Below the pieces are notes generated by a model. That model searched no databases. It was not told the DNA's origin and was given only the letters and a program-made list of their open reading frames with translations. The position numbers and the translations under genes are program-made. Shown here piece after piece: positions 46,446-57,800 of a DNA stretch of 64,000 bases. Within the stretch, counting starts at the first letter, position 1. Each line of letters starts with the position of its first letter. The stretch spans positions 2,046,001-2,110,000 of the forward strand of contig NC_089184.1 of NCBI RefSeq assembly GCF_947507565.1. Reading direction: 5' to 3'. This DNA comes from Oscarella lobularis. Its lineage: Eukaryota; Porifera; Homoscleromorpha; Homosclerophorida; Oscarellidae.

Positions 46446-47170
46446 TTAAGCCTTCTGCTGGAGCTCCCGACGGACTGACCGAAATGATCCTTTTATTCGT
46501 CGACCCTCTGTCTTCTGCAGCTGTCGAATAATTTCAAGGTCGACCTTGTTGCTGGCTGATTGCTTTCTTCTTCGTACAGTCCAATTATATATTCTTGGCT
46601 TTAATTAACAACATCGTACTCTACCTACCTCTTCCTTCTTTCTCTTGTCCCTTCATCAGCCTTTGTTCTTTCATCCACGACTACATCGTCCTTGTTCTCT
46701 TCCTCTCTTTCTTCTCCGCCGTCATCAATCTTCTCGTCCTCGTCTGCCTCCTCTGCCTGGCTTTCCAATAAAAAACTATCTGACGTTCTACAAAACAACG
46801 TATTAGTTGGTAGTATATTTCTTCTAATCGACTTCATTACCCTCTGTGACTAACGAAGTTCTTAAGGAACAACAGGCGCTTGTAATACTCTAACGGCCCC
46901 ACGTCGTCTCGCTTGTCACCGGTTCGTCCTTTTCGCTTCTTTGATTTCTTTCCGAACCGTTCTTGCAAAGCCCTCCACCTCTTCTGGCACGCTTCAACTA
47001 AAATTGACGACTCTTGCGAGGAAAACCTGCCTAATTAAACAAGTATATTAATTAACTCCCAATGCTCAGCTCCTCTGAAATGTCCGTCCAAAAATTCTCC
47101 TTTTTGTTGATACCTTAAAAAAGACATTCGATTTGTCGTAAAGGCAGGGAGGGTTATCGACAAGCTCTTA
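46446..47170 (-). pseudogene. MADF-domain protein (gene or recent pseudogene)
   Basis: MADF domains are Myb-like DNA-binding modules found in transcription regulators and beside Harbinger transposons. Read 5' to 3' on the minus strand: ELVDNPPCLYDKSNVFFK (about 47110-47170), then after a one-base frame change ENFWTDISEELSIG, then after a gap bounded by GT and AG of only 26 nt SSILVEACQKRWRALQERFG and GPLEYYKRLLFLKNFV. These match the MADF pattern (W, RWR, YY). A normal intron (GTAATG … TTTTGTAG) then joins an acidic exon (SFLLESQAEEADEDE), and another joins a last exon with LEIIRQLQKTEGRR ending at 46446. The frame change and the 26-nt gap suggest decay; the two normal introns suggest it was a real host-like gene. 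Confidence 0.55.
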
Positions 47171-47230
47171 ACTTCATTCCGTTAGTCTTATGCTAAGCGC
47201 CGAAAATAGACCCACCTTCTATTCCATACG

Positions 47231-47312
47231 TAAACGTTGCGTTGCGTTACGTTACGTCACAATGGCACAGTGGGAATGGGTTACGTCACGTTACGTTACG
47301 TTACGTTAGGTC
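47231..47312. repeat. Degenerate GTTAC pentamer repeat
   Basis: Two runs of CGTTACGTTACGTTA-type sequence separated by about 30 bp. The rest of 47171-47663 shows no gene. Confidence 0.7.
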
Positions 47313-47663
47313 GCCAGTGTCAATAGGCCTTCAGACCTGCAGTTAGTTAGGACAACTAACCTAACCTTGAAAACAACTGTAGTGGCAGAGCATGTACTAA
47401 GCTCTATACTATATACGGGAAGTATGTACAGGTATGAGTAAACAGTATGAGCCATAAACATACTCATACACGTGTACGTTAATAATGTCATTATGTGACA
47501 AACGTGAATAGGTAATACAGTCGAAGCCGGTTAATGTCAACCTTTAAAATAATTTCTCAGTGCGTTTTGACAAAAAGCGAATGTTGACATTAGGCAAAGA
47601 GTACTACTAGATAGCTAATTTGTACTTGCGTACAAAAAAACTACGTCAACATGCTTCAAAATA

Positions 47664-48031
47664 CTAAGTCATTGCTCTCTGAACACGCTTTTTGCGGAAT
47701 TCCCTTCCTACGGTCCTTTCAACTACACCAAGGGATTTCAGGACTGCTTGATCAAGGGCTTTTTTCTGCGCATACTGCCTGACAACAGAGAAAGCTTTTA
47801 TAACTGCAGCTAATAGCATAGGAACATCGTCTTTTACTTCTTCCTCTTCACAGCTGCTTTTGTCCAACCGACTTCTCTTCTCTCTGGCAATCTGAAGAAG
47901 CTTTTCGTCGTTTTTTCTCCATACATGACAGCTTGTTCATCTAGTTCCACGATTTGAATTAACTCTTCCTGAGTCATGCCTGGATGAATTTCTTCTAAGT
48001 CACGGAGTGGATGCAAGTCGTTTTCCAACAC
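47664..48031 (-). pseudogene. Tigger/pogo-type transposase C-terminus (remnant)
   Basis: Two overlapping frames, 47834-48031 and 47664-47867, together resemble the C-terminal tail of DDE_1 (Tigger/pogo) transposases: LEEIHPGMTQEELIQIVELDE, an acidic stretch EEEEVKDDVP, then a helical part LAAVIKAFSVVRQYAQKKALD ending in a basic tail. One frameshift lies near 47870. The catalytic core is missing, so the call rests on architecture and weak similarity. Confidence 0.4.
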
Positions 48032-48078
48032 GTCATTGTCTGTTTAGCAAAAACCGGCGTCTTTGAAGCAGTGAGCTA

Positions 48079-48097
48079 CAGTGCATCCCACGTCCAA
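48079..48097 (+). repeat. Solo transposon end matching the MITE at 55863
   Basis: CAGTGCATCCCACGTCCAA is preceded by TA, identical to the left end of the element at 55863. No matching right end is found nearby, so this is a truncated insertion. The flanking 48032-48574 has no gene. Confidence 0.6.
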
Positions 48098-48574
48098 ACG
48101 CAAATGGGCGGGGCAGCAGTTTTCGCAAGCGTTTGTATTCTTTTGGGAAATAATAAATTATACGACTTACCTGGTTGTGTTATTCAGTCTTATTCCGGCA
48201 TGCTGAGGTGCTGCATTCTGTTATTGTGCATTTCGTTTTGCCGCTAAACGACACGATAGCAACCATGACGCATAACAGTTACTTCTGCTGGCAGCCGTCA
48301 ATGGCAACGTCTTTCGTATTGTCTTTGAATGCTTAAGGACGTCGCCGGCTTCGCTGAACAATATCAGTGTAGGCCGTGGGATCACTTTTGTGTAGGGCGT
48401 GGTTAGGCTAATTTGTGGCTACACGGAAGCATCTCAGTCAAATCATTCACCGGCACACGCTGAAGAGTAAGCTTCCCTCCATTCGCCTTTAAGCGATTAA
48501 GGCCGCAACGCTCGATTTGTCGATACATATGGAAAACCACGTGCGGCATTGCTAGCGTACGCGAGACTACCAAA

Positions 48575-49016
48575 ATGTCGCTCTTTTATGTTTTCTTGTT
48601 TGTGAGCAAAATTAGAGGAGTGCGGTTGTATTATGGCTACAACGAAATTGGAGATGGTCGAGTCATCGATTTCTTCCGCGAAAGAAGAAACTTTCACGAT
48701 CGCTACGCGATCAGCTTTTGGCTAGGTCGCGACGAAATTGGCCACGTAGACAAGGACGTCGCTCAATTGCTTTCGGCGTCTATTGAAGACAGCCTAGTGG
48801 CAATCAAAGGGTATTGATTTGTTTTAATTTTTTTGCGATTTTTTTAATTTTGTTATTTGCAGGACACTCATCAAAATGCCTTATTTGAGCGACGGTGGCG
48901 GTTCGAGAAGCTGCACATTTCGGGTCTGTTTGACACCACGACACAGCTTTCTCCGTGCTCCACAATCCCACCGTCTCCGGAAGCCCAAGAAGAGGATAGT
49001 GACGATTCGTGCTTGA
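48575..49016 (+). CDS. Small HIRAN-domain protein
   Basis: Two exons (48575-48810 and 48863-49016) with a 52-nt GT-AG intron and a strong pyrimidine tract give 129 residues. Exon 1 has IRGVRLYYGYNEIGDGRVIDFFRERRN followed by HDRYAISFWLGRDEIGHVDKDVAQLL, the HIRAN pattern known from HLTF/Rad5, where the domain binds 3' ends of single-stranded DNA. Exon 2 (TLIKMPYLSDGGGSRSCTFRV) continues with the kind of short strand-rich tail seen in small HIRAN proteins that accompany mobile elements in sponges and cnidarians. It has no helicase. The frame is intact. Whether it belongs to a transposon or is a host gene cannot be told from here. Confidence 0.65.
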
Positions 49017-49089
49017 TTGTGAAGCCGAAAAAAGCCCAAATTCAATGAAGGAATTTGCCTTTCTTTGTTACATTTGGGTGGCTTTCAAA

Positions 49090-49760
49090 AAAGCAGGGAT
49101 TGGTCTTTGGAAAAGGCTAAGGTGTTCACTTAGTTTCTAACGGAAACACTCCAGCAGGGGGACTTGTATACGCGGATCGCTTTTTCCAGGGCCTCTTCAA
49201 ACAGGCCTTCCGTGTAGAGCTCGTACTGGCGGATGCCGTGATAGAAGCCCTGGATTGTGCTCTCTGCAATTTGGTGAGACTCGCGGGAATCGTTGAACTC
49301 AGCTCTCTGATCGTGTAGTCACAGTGTGATCGCGTGTACTGTTTGGCAGAACACCAGACACGTTCGATAGGATTGAGCTCGCCGTGGAATTTCGGTAAGT
49401 ATCACCTGATGCGCAGAGTGGCGGAGCACTCTCAAATTCATTGGCCTCGGACCGGAAAACTTCATGCAAAGCCAGAATATTGCAAAGTTCCTGTTTGCTT
49501 TCTTATCGCTCATTGACTCCTCTTTCGACGAGCACCAACTCTAAAACCAACTCAACCCTTTGGTGTGCCGTTCTCGTTCACCAACGATTGAGCCTTCGCG
49601 TCCCACTAAGTATCGTGCATGATTGGTTGCTTTCTTTCTAGCCCCTTGTTCATTGCTTTTGCACTGAAGGAGTCACTGGGCATGCGGCGATGGCAGGGAC
49701 TGTTGTCAACAACAAACAGCTTTGCATCCAGGGTACTTGGAATTGAAAATTTCGATTGCT
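49090..49760 (-). pseudogene. IS630/Tc1-like DDE transposase remnant 1
   Basis: Minus-strand pieces in several frames: FVVDNSPCHRRMPSDSFSAKAMNKG (second catalytic Asp with DNS..H), NENGTPKG, then LPKFHGELNPIERVWCSAKQYTR (the LNPIE..W box with the third acidic residue) and STIQGFYHGIRQYELYTEGLFEEALEKAI. Several stops (TAG for Trp, TGA) and frame changes show that it is dead. The same family occurs at 56916-57800. Confidence 0.65.
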
Positions 49761-50180
49761 TTTAACATGTGAACTTTAATTAACTATTTGTGACAATTTT
49801 TAAATACTCAATTAATTAACTATATATGAAGCCCGTGCGCACTGTGGTGCCCTTTTCAGACTTTCGCGACTGGGACGATTTTTTTCAAAAGTTAAGAACT
49901 CGGTTTTACATGCTTCTCTTTTATACGTGCTATAAAAAATGGTTTTGAATTTTTTGTTTTATATTTTGACGTTTTAAACTAAAAAATTAGGTTTTTATTT
50001 CTCTCCCACACTTATTAGTACCACAGTTGCAAAGTAGCAAACGAGAAACAACAACAATGTAACCGCTGCAGAAAAAAGCATAAAAAGCAGTTTTTTAGAC
50101 AATGGGTCTTCTTTGTTGGAGTAGCATCAACCTTAGGAAAAAATCTGGTATATAAATTGTTTTGTTACATCTATAATTAT

Positions 50181-50213
50181 TCATTTATTTATTTATTTAT
50201 TTATTTATTTAAT
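50181..50213. repeat. (TTTA)n microsatellite
   Basis: About eight TTTA units. The AT-rich stretch 49761-50430 around it has no gene. Confidence 0.8.
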
Positions 50214-50432
50214 TAATATCTTACTAAACTTATTTACTTTTTATTCCAAAGTTTTATTTTATGCGTCTCTGTTTTCTAATTTTGTATTCTTACAATATAT
50301 CTGTAATTTATTATTTTTATATATCTGCAGAATTACGTAAAATAATTCTTGAAACACGGTGAAGCAGAGAGGTAAACGCTGCATTTGTCGCAAATATAAC
50401 ATGGCCTGCAGCCCTTCTTGCAACGCTTTGTT

Positions 50433-51470
50433 TTATTTGTACTGAACTCGGGAAAGTGTTGTCCGCTTATATCTTTCTTCATTGAAAGACCTTTTTCTCC
50501 CTTTCTCTTTGCGGCTGCAGTGCTGGTTGATCAGTTCGTCCGCTAACTGCAAACAAAAAGGTTTTGCCATTATGTCGCCATTGACTTCTTTCATAACAAC
50601 AAAGCTATTGTTTATCGCCACTTTCACCGTGTACCAGAATATGCGCATGTACCACCTTTTTGATTTGCGCGAGCTTTCACAGAGCTTCCTCAGGTTGTTG
50701 GCGAGGTCAATTTCACCATGAAACTATTGTATAGCTTCACGGCTACAGGACAGGTGATATTCTTACGTTTTGCCATCGGGTTGGCGGCGCTCGAGAGTGG
50801 TGAAGACGTTCGGTAGGGCGATAGTGTTTATCAACCCCACCGGCCGCTTATCCATCCACATCATACAGTGGATTTTAGGTGTTATAACCTGACCTCTTTC
50901 ATCCACTGCCCAAGCGCCAACCGAATCTCCTCTCGGTATTTCTTTCTTTTTAAAGACTCTTTAGACCGCATCTGGCACTCCTTTTCGGTTTGTTCTGCAT
51001 GTTCTAATGAAAAAAAGTGCTTTTCTGAGCAAGAGCATTAGCTAAATGCGGACTGGAGAAAAAAGTATCACAAAAGTATCACAATATACGTGATAATTTT
51101 TCCCTATAAATAATTCAAATTGCAAAATATCTTGACGAATTGCGGCATTACCTAAAAGAGGTCCACACAAGTCTAGAACGACTCGTGCTCCAAGTCCATG
51201 CTGTTCCGTTCTTCTTGCCCTTGTAAATTTGAAAATGATACGTGTAACCTTTGACAAAATCGCAACTTAAGATCAACCGTTACCAGAAAAAAATACCAAT
51301 GAATATTTTTACTTACATGCAAAACGATTTGAAGGCGTGTTTTATCGGCTTTGCAGGAACGTATGGTGTGGAGAGTAGTTCTCGCAAAACATTCGACTGA
51401 TGTGATCGATAATAGGACGAATACGATAGAAGGCGTCGTATCTGGATTGTCCACCATTTTGAAGTGTAGC
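50433..51470 (-). pseudogene. piggyBac transposase remnant
   Basis: Minus-strand pieces in changing frames follow the order of a piggyBac (DDE_Tnp_1_7) transposase: DPFYRIRPIIDHISRMFCENYSPH-like text at about 51380-51440, VKGYTYHFQIYKGKKNGTA and EHGLGARVVLDLCGPLLG at 51140-51260, WMDKRPVGLINTIALPNVF at about 50790-50880, and the C-terminal VAINNSFVVMKEVN with LQLADELINQH at 50530-50630. There are many frameshifts. Further open frames at 51587-52171 on the same strand may be its N-terminal half, but I could not match them. Confidence 0.65.
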
Positions 51471-52688
51471 GCTTAAAATCGGCGTGACGGCCTCGTGAAA
51501 ATCACGTGTAAAATTAGCGCAAACTTTCTCAACAAACCCGCGATTTGTTGCCTTGGCGAATTAATAACAGTGAGGTCACTAGCGGATCATCTTCCATATA
51601 AAAGTAACTGGATCACGCTCAAATTTCTTTCTTGCGCAAGGGTAGGCCTAGGATGCCAACGGGCTGAGCCTTTGAGTCTGATCGTGAGCTGGAAATGCTG
51701 GTTGTTAACCATCAAAGCGTTTGTCTCCTGTCGATCCTCATGGGTCGTTTCTTTCCCTCTCACGGCGTACCACGAGTCCACAACCACAACTAGTAAACGC
51801 GATTGTTAGACTAGCTAGAACTAGCCTCTTTTGACGAAGTGAAGAGTCTCTATTAATCCTACCGAGCAGTTGGATAACATTTCAAACAGGTGGATTGCAT
51901 CTACTCGATACGAGCCTAGCGAGAACACTACAGTGAGTTTCAAACCAGCTGAAACTTTGGCTAGAAATCTGTTAAAGACCAAGGAAAAAGTTCCGCCAAA
52001 AGCGGTTTTGATTCTACAGCCTCTAAGCCACGCAAGAAGTGTCCGAATTACATCATGTTCAAAAAATATGAAAAATTCTACCGTTTCAAGTTTGTGAGTT
52101 TTGTTCAACTGTGCAGAAATGTTTGCACGTTTTTTTACAGTGGAGAGTCCATGAGCAATCGTACATAACACCGCAATTTGGACGCGCCAAAGTGCAATAA
52201 AATAGTGTCGTTCTTTTAGGACGTTAACCTAATTTTTTTTCTAGTGCCTTCTTCAGACGTTTGATTTTTAATTTCAAAGACGTTAAATAAGTATTTACTT
52301 TTTATAATTACTCCTCAGCTGTTTTCAGTTTTTTTGTTTTTTTCTGGCTCTTGAACACTGATTTTCTGAAAGCCACATTTAAACTCTTCCTTAGAATTAC
52401 ATTGATTTGATCTCTGACTGCGCTCGAAAAGCGGATGAGTCTGTTTTGGGATTGACGCACTTTTGTCGTGTCGGACACAGCACCAGGTAAATTAGAGAAC
52501 ACTTGGTCGAACACTTCGCAGTCAACTGACCGAAAAAAGGAAAAAAACTTGGAGCATGCAAATGATGGGCAAAGAACGATTGCAGCATGCAAACTTTGAA
52601 CGTTTTAGAACAAACTACGAACAACGGGTTCAAAAGAAGAACACCAGTTCCTTAGTAAAGAACAAAAAAACGATTTTGTGACGGGTTC
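51471..52688. other. Unassigned sequence between piggyBac and RPA-like copy 2
   Basis: Minus-strand frames of 66 codons (51587-51787) and 116 codons (51821-52171, no real ATG at the start) may belong to the piggyBac remnant. The frames at 52308-52633 show nothing I recognise. Confidence 0.4.
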
Positions 52689-54125
52689 TTACTTTTTTCG
52701 ATTTTTGGCCAATTGACGCTTGCCAGCGCTCGTTTCAGACAGAGCTCCGAAGGCGGCGGACAGAGAACGAACGGCCGAAGACGCAGATGGCACTTGAGAA
52801 CCTTTTGGTTTCGACGGAGTGTCGTCTTGAGCAGACGGGCGCCGAGAATTGTCGAAGGCTTCGCGTTGGGTAGCCTCCGAAACGCCGAGGTGCGAAGGCG
52901 ACATGGAAACGGACATCGACGTCGAAGGATTCTTCTCTCGCTCGACGGCAACGATTTTCTTATTTTTCGTGAACTTGACGCGAAATTCTTCTGCTTTTAG
53001 AAGAACGTATTCGTTCAACATGTCGATAGGACATTGAGCGATTTCGAGCGGCGTCGGCGCTGAGAAGAATTGTGGAGGTTTCGGCGGAGAGCGTCAAGAG
53101 GGCGTAGGCAGCGCTTTGACAGTTTTCGATCAGCGTCAGGGTGCCGCACGACAAACAGCGACCTGCTCCTTGAAAGACGTCGTTCTCGACGCGACTGATG
53201 CAGCCAGACGTGCAGGCTGGGCACACGTGATATTTGGCGTAGTCGGAAATTCCCGTGACTTTGACCTTTTCGACGGTGGTAGGCGTCTCCGTAAGAGTGA
53301 AAGTTTGGGGCGACATGTCCGTGATGTCGGAGCATGGAACGATGGCGGCGGCATTTCGTTGCGGCATGTACAGATAACGCGCGTCGCCGAACGATTTGAT
53401 TCCCATTGACTCGAACGTGTAACTGCGGTCGATTTCGACAGCGTCGCTGAAATCGTTCCACAACGTCAGAATGCAACATCCGGTCTGGTCGCCGACGACG
53501 ATTCTTCTAATTTTCGAACCAGCGCGAGAGCCGGAGGTCAAGGTTGTCGGTGCAGAAAGTTCGAGGACTTTGGCGTCGATGGTGATGAGTTGGTCGGGAG
53601 CCTCTTTGTCGACGCCGGCAATGGAGATCTTTTTCGGGACGCTTGTATTGGCGTGAAGGATGGTTCGGCAGGTTCATTTTCTTCGGCGATCGCATGAATG
53701 ACGTGTTGTCCTGCAAATGTGCCTCCATTTCCATCGTCACTCTATTCTTCTTCATCAGGACGTTGCCGAATGCAAGGGCTTTGCCGTTTTGGGCGAGGCT
53801 CGCGATGGTCTCGTGCTTTTGGGGGTTGAAGCAGACGAAACGTATTCGCGCCGTCCCGTCGATAACGTATCCGTCGAAGTACGCCGAAACTCGCGATTGT
53901 CCCGTATTCGCTGGCTGCTTGACGTCGGATAGCGTGTCCACGACGGCGTGAAAATTGGCTCGGTAGTCTGTATAGCAGAGAAAAAAATTAATTGGCGCCA
54001 TCAAAAGGACGTCCATCGAAGCGGGCATTTGTCGACGTACTGAGCGGCGAGTAGGCGACGTCCGACAGACGTTCGTAGTCTGTCGCGATCTGGGATTTCG
54101 TGGGCGACGGATAGGGCGACGTCAT
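52689..54125 (-). pseudogene. RPA-like single-strand DNA-binding protein, copy 2
   Basis: Exon 1 is 54041-54125 (ATG at 54125), then a 73-nt intron, then exon 2 from 53967. Domains are as in copy 1: OB folds (SRVSAYFDGYVIDGTARIRF and GSRAGSKIRRIVVGDQTG, CCILTLWNDF), zinc pair CPAC / CLSCG. Here the C-terminus is preserved: FSAPTPLEIAQCPIDMLNEY, KAEEFRVKF, then a Ser/Pro-rich tail ending KNRKK at 52692. One extra base near 53660 and a frame change near 53075 interrupt it, so as read it is not a single open frame; unseen introns could explain one of these. It lies upstream of Helitron 2 on the same strand, though 7 kb away. Confidence 0.75.
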
Positions 54126-54172
54126 CGTTCGAGATCTGCACATGTCATCGAAGTGAGCGTGGAACTGCCTAG

Positions 54173-54323
54173 GGGCCCCGACGAAATCGGAGCGCGGTAC
54201 ATCGTCACGAGTAGTCGCGCGAGCGCGGCGATTCCGCGACGCGAAGCGATCCGGCGGAGGAGTTCGCGGCCGAAAGCGGGCGCGGCCATGGCGTCCAAGA
54301 TGGCCGCTTCGCTATTAGTGCAG
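54173..54323 (+). repeat. Segment shared upstream of both RPA-like copies, copy 2
   Basis: Matches 38067-38217. It lies only 48 bp from the RPA-like ATG, on the divergent side. Confidence 0.6.
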
Positions 54324-55862
54324 CAGATTAGTGACAACCTTGGAAGAGAAGGTGAGGAAGTTGTGTTGGCTCCTCGTTCGGATTGAAATCTAATTAGCGC
54401 CTTTATTTTTTAAAGGCAATACTTTTATGTATATTGCTTTTGCACGTGACGTGTTATGTGCCCTATTTCTCTACAGCGCAGTTTCGATGGCTTTCTCTTC
54501 CTTTTTCGTGAATTGCCAGTTTTGCGGCGTCCGCTTGCGAAGCGGTTACCGTTCCGCGAAGTCAGAATACGCAGTAATCTTTAGTCGCTGACCGACTAAT
54601 CGTTGGCCTGTACGGCGGAGCCATACTGGGCTTCTTTCAAGCAGAAGTTGCCGTCATTCTCAGTCCTCATATTGACGAGTACGCCATTCGATTATCTGGG
54701 TAAGCCATTTCGGGGCCAGACATATTATTTCCGGAAAAGCTGCTCATTAGATTTCTTTGCGGGACTCCGTACTCAAACGATCCCAAAGCAAATCATAGCA
54801 AGCGTTTTCGAGTATCCCGTCGTGTTGCCATGCAACAGTAACTTGTTGAGTTTTTAAAAAAGTGAAGTAGCCTATTTTTAATAAATAGTCCGATTGTACA
54901 TGGTTACTAACCTTATTTTTTCCTTTTTTTTAAAATAAAATTTGTACTTTGAAATGAAATTTTGACGTCAGACCAAAATATTTGTATTTAGTGTTTTATA
55001 TTTGAAATTACCAACAAAACAGAACTCTCTGGTACTGTAGAAGCAATTGTAATCTAAAAAACAAATTTTAATTTGTACAAATTCAAATAATTACAAGGTT
55101 TTTATACCTGAAACGTAGAGAAGCATCATTTTGAACCTAAATTTAGTTATAAGAAAATTCATTTTTATTCATAATTATATTTTTTACCATGTTTTATAAT
55201 TGAACAAAAAAAAGTAAAAAGTAAAAAAGTAGCGCGCTATCCAACCGTTTTCGCTATCAAATATACGATAACATACCTTGACTTGCGTTCTGAACGACGA
55301 ATTGAATAGAAATGACTTTTATCGAACGTCTTTGACCTTTATGATAGCAGAAGCAGCCAAGGAAAAGCGAATTGCAACACCAAAGAAAAAGGGGAGGCTT
55401 ACATCCTCTACATTACGTCATTCCTAGTTACCGAACAAAAAAGCTACTTGCGAAGAGCTGTAGAAGGCCCCTGTACGTTTTTTTGTTGCATAATGATAAA
55501 AAAGTAGTGAATTTGTGCCGCGAACGCTAAAAATCGTCAAAAAACGCGAGAAAAGCCTTCGATTGGATCAACCTTGCGTGCGCTACTGCTTGTGACGTTG
55601 AATAGTAGCCTGACGTGTTTGGTAAACCGCTATGTATTCGTTACCGTTACTAAACTGCGCATGCTCTGCAATAACAGTTTACTGGCGTATAAAAGCACAG
55701 ACTTAGTATATTTAAAAACCATTACGGGGTATGGAACATCGAATTGGAAGTCGAATGTTAAGGAACGTCGATTTCTGAGGAAAATTTCACATCAGTCTTC
55801 TGCCAATTCGAAGAACAAGGAAACACGGTGACGTGGAATGAACGCAGCTGTCAACTTAGGTA
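54324..55862. other. AT-rich intergenic sequence, no supported gene
   Basis: Strongly AT-rich between about 54850 and 55250. Short open frames at 54603-54857 and 55574-55831 (+) show no domain. Confidence 0.5.
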
Positions 55863-56666
55863 CAGTGCATCCCACGTCCAATCGAAAACGCCCACTTCTG
55901 CGCAATTGACCAGTTTTCTCGCTCTTAGTACGTTCTCTAACCAAAATCTGTATTAGAAACTTAGGCCGCCTTCAGAACCCATCCATTTCTGCGGTTTTAT
56001 AGTCGTACCGTTCTCCGTTTGAGCTATACGGGAACATTTCCGGAGCGAATCTTCAAGACGCGTTAGGCTATTTTTCTGCAGAAAAATAGCCTTTAGCGCG
56101 GTATGGAAAATTACAGAGCGTATATTAGTCTAAATCCTATTCGGGTTTTTCTTCAGCGGTCGCCGAAAATAATTCAGTTGGTCGGATTGAGCCGTTTGGT
56201 GCCTAGGCGTACACTAATCACGTTAGGCTAATTTTTCAGAAAACGAAGCCAGAAACAAACGCGCGCGTCATACCGTTAGAAAGAGGGGTAAATTCTCTGC
56301 AAAACAAGCTATAGCAAGCAGCGATTAGTGCTGAAGCGAATGCACAGCAGGTGTCTAAGAATTTAGAAGGCGCTTCTCTCTAAGTAACGCGTTGACGAAA
56401 GTTGCTTTTTTCTATCTAAATTGGCAGTATAGCCGTTTAGCAAATGTTGGAAAAGAGATCTTAGCGCCACAGATACGCTTAAAGCTCTTTCTAGAAAGTC
56501 TTTACCTAGTTGTTCTGTTTCCCTGTGTACCCTATTGGGGCCTCATCTTTGGGCGAAATATTTTACGCCAGCAAGGCTGTTTAGAGACTAATTAGAAGCG
56601 CTCGAAAGGGCTGGGAGGGATCGAAAACGTGTGATACATTTTTTTGATTGGACGTGGGATGCACTC
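55863..56666. mobile_element. Pogo/Tc1-type MITE with TA duplication
   Basis: The left end CAGTGCATCCCACGTCCAAT is mirrored at the right end (56647-56666) except for the outermost base. TA lies directly outside both ends (55861-55862 and 56667-56668). The 804-bp body has no transposase. A solo left end is found at 48079. Confidence 0.7.
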
Positions 56667-56915
56667 TAGTTTTGCCAATTGACGACGATCTGTATGGAAC
56701 TTCGGAAAGCCCAAGCATTCTCGCTCCGATGTGCTCTGAAGGCGCAATAGCGGAAGCCAAGGAGCACACGATGAAGGAGTCCAAGAGGAATTACCGTCTC
56801 CGAAGAGGCCATAAATGTCCTACTGTTGAAACTGTGGGGTATTCCTTCGTGAGAAATTTACTGAAAGCTTTATTTAACCCTACAGCTTAATTTACGAAAA
56901 ACAGAGAATTCAGAA

Positions 56916-57800
56916 CTACATGTTTCCAAATATACGACGATGAGACTTACTGTATAAACGTGTTTCTTGAGCACTTTCCAGCCTCTCTCCCGAGCAACCC
57001 TCAGAGTAAGCTAGAAGATAGTCTCTAACATTCCTGAAATATATTTTGATAGTATTAACTGACACGCTTAATAAAGGTGGCCGAATATTCCGTGTCAAAG
57101 CAGTGATATTATAATATTATTTCTTTCTTGTAATCCATTTGGCATCGCACTAAACTCGTTCTATCGGATTTAGTTCGCAATGGAACTTACAGGTAGGAAA
57201 ATGCAGATGTGTCTTTTTGACTCAATGAATTGTTTAACTTGAGACCGTTCATTTAGAAAATCTTTGTGCAAGAAGAGAACGTAAACCATTTGAGACCTTA
57301 GCATACCTGTACAATTAACTCCTCTCTTTTCCAGCGTTTTCTTTATACCTTTCATGCGTGGCCGTTTTTTCCCTGGCCGAACGTTCATTTTTGAGGCTAT
57401 TAAAACGTTTTACGCGCAAGCTGCATGGTTTGACGAATAATCAAGATCCACACGACAGTATTTTGTCTCTGTAGGACACTTTTTTGGCGATGTTAAAGGC
57501 ATTCTTGACTTGTGCGAATTTCTCGCCATTCCAATGCCCGTCTTTTTCTGCACCATATTCAATCTTCATTCGTGCTTCACAGTTGGGTTTTCGCAGGTAT
57601 CTGTCGTATTCTTCAATAAAGTCAGATATCAAAGTCAGAGATCATTTTACCACCACCTCTGCTTTGTTTGAAGAAAAGATTTGGCCTTTTTGTCCTCATG
57701 TAGCTAGGAGCGTTTTCGCTCTCGAGCTCATCGATCGCTTTCTGCAAGCCGGGTTGGTTCCACTGCCGATAAGTTGACGTTCGTCCATCACTGCTAGCCG
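56916..57800 (-). pseudogene. IS630/Tc1-like DDE transposase remnant 2
   Basis: Minus-strand pieces in order: QWNQPGLQKAIDELES (57720-57770), IEEYDRYLRKPNCEARMKIEYGAEKDGHW and NAFNIAKKVSYRDKI (57441-57632), MNVRPGKKRPRMKG and LEKRGVNCTGMLRSQMV (57250-57388), FHCELNPIERV with a stop in place of Trp (about 57150-57190), and YFRNVRDYLLAYSEG with SHRRI at the end (56920-57060). It is the same family as the remnant at 49090-49760 but a different region is better kept. Frames change several times. Confidence 0.7.
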
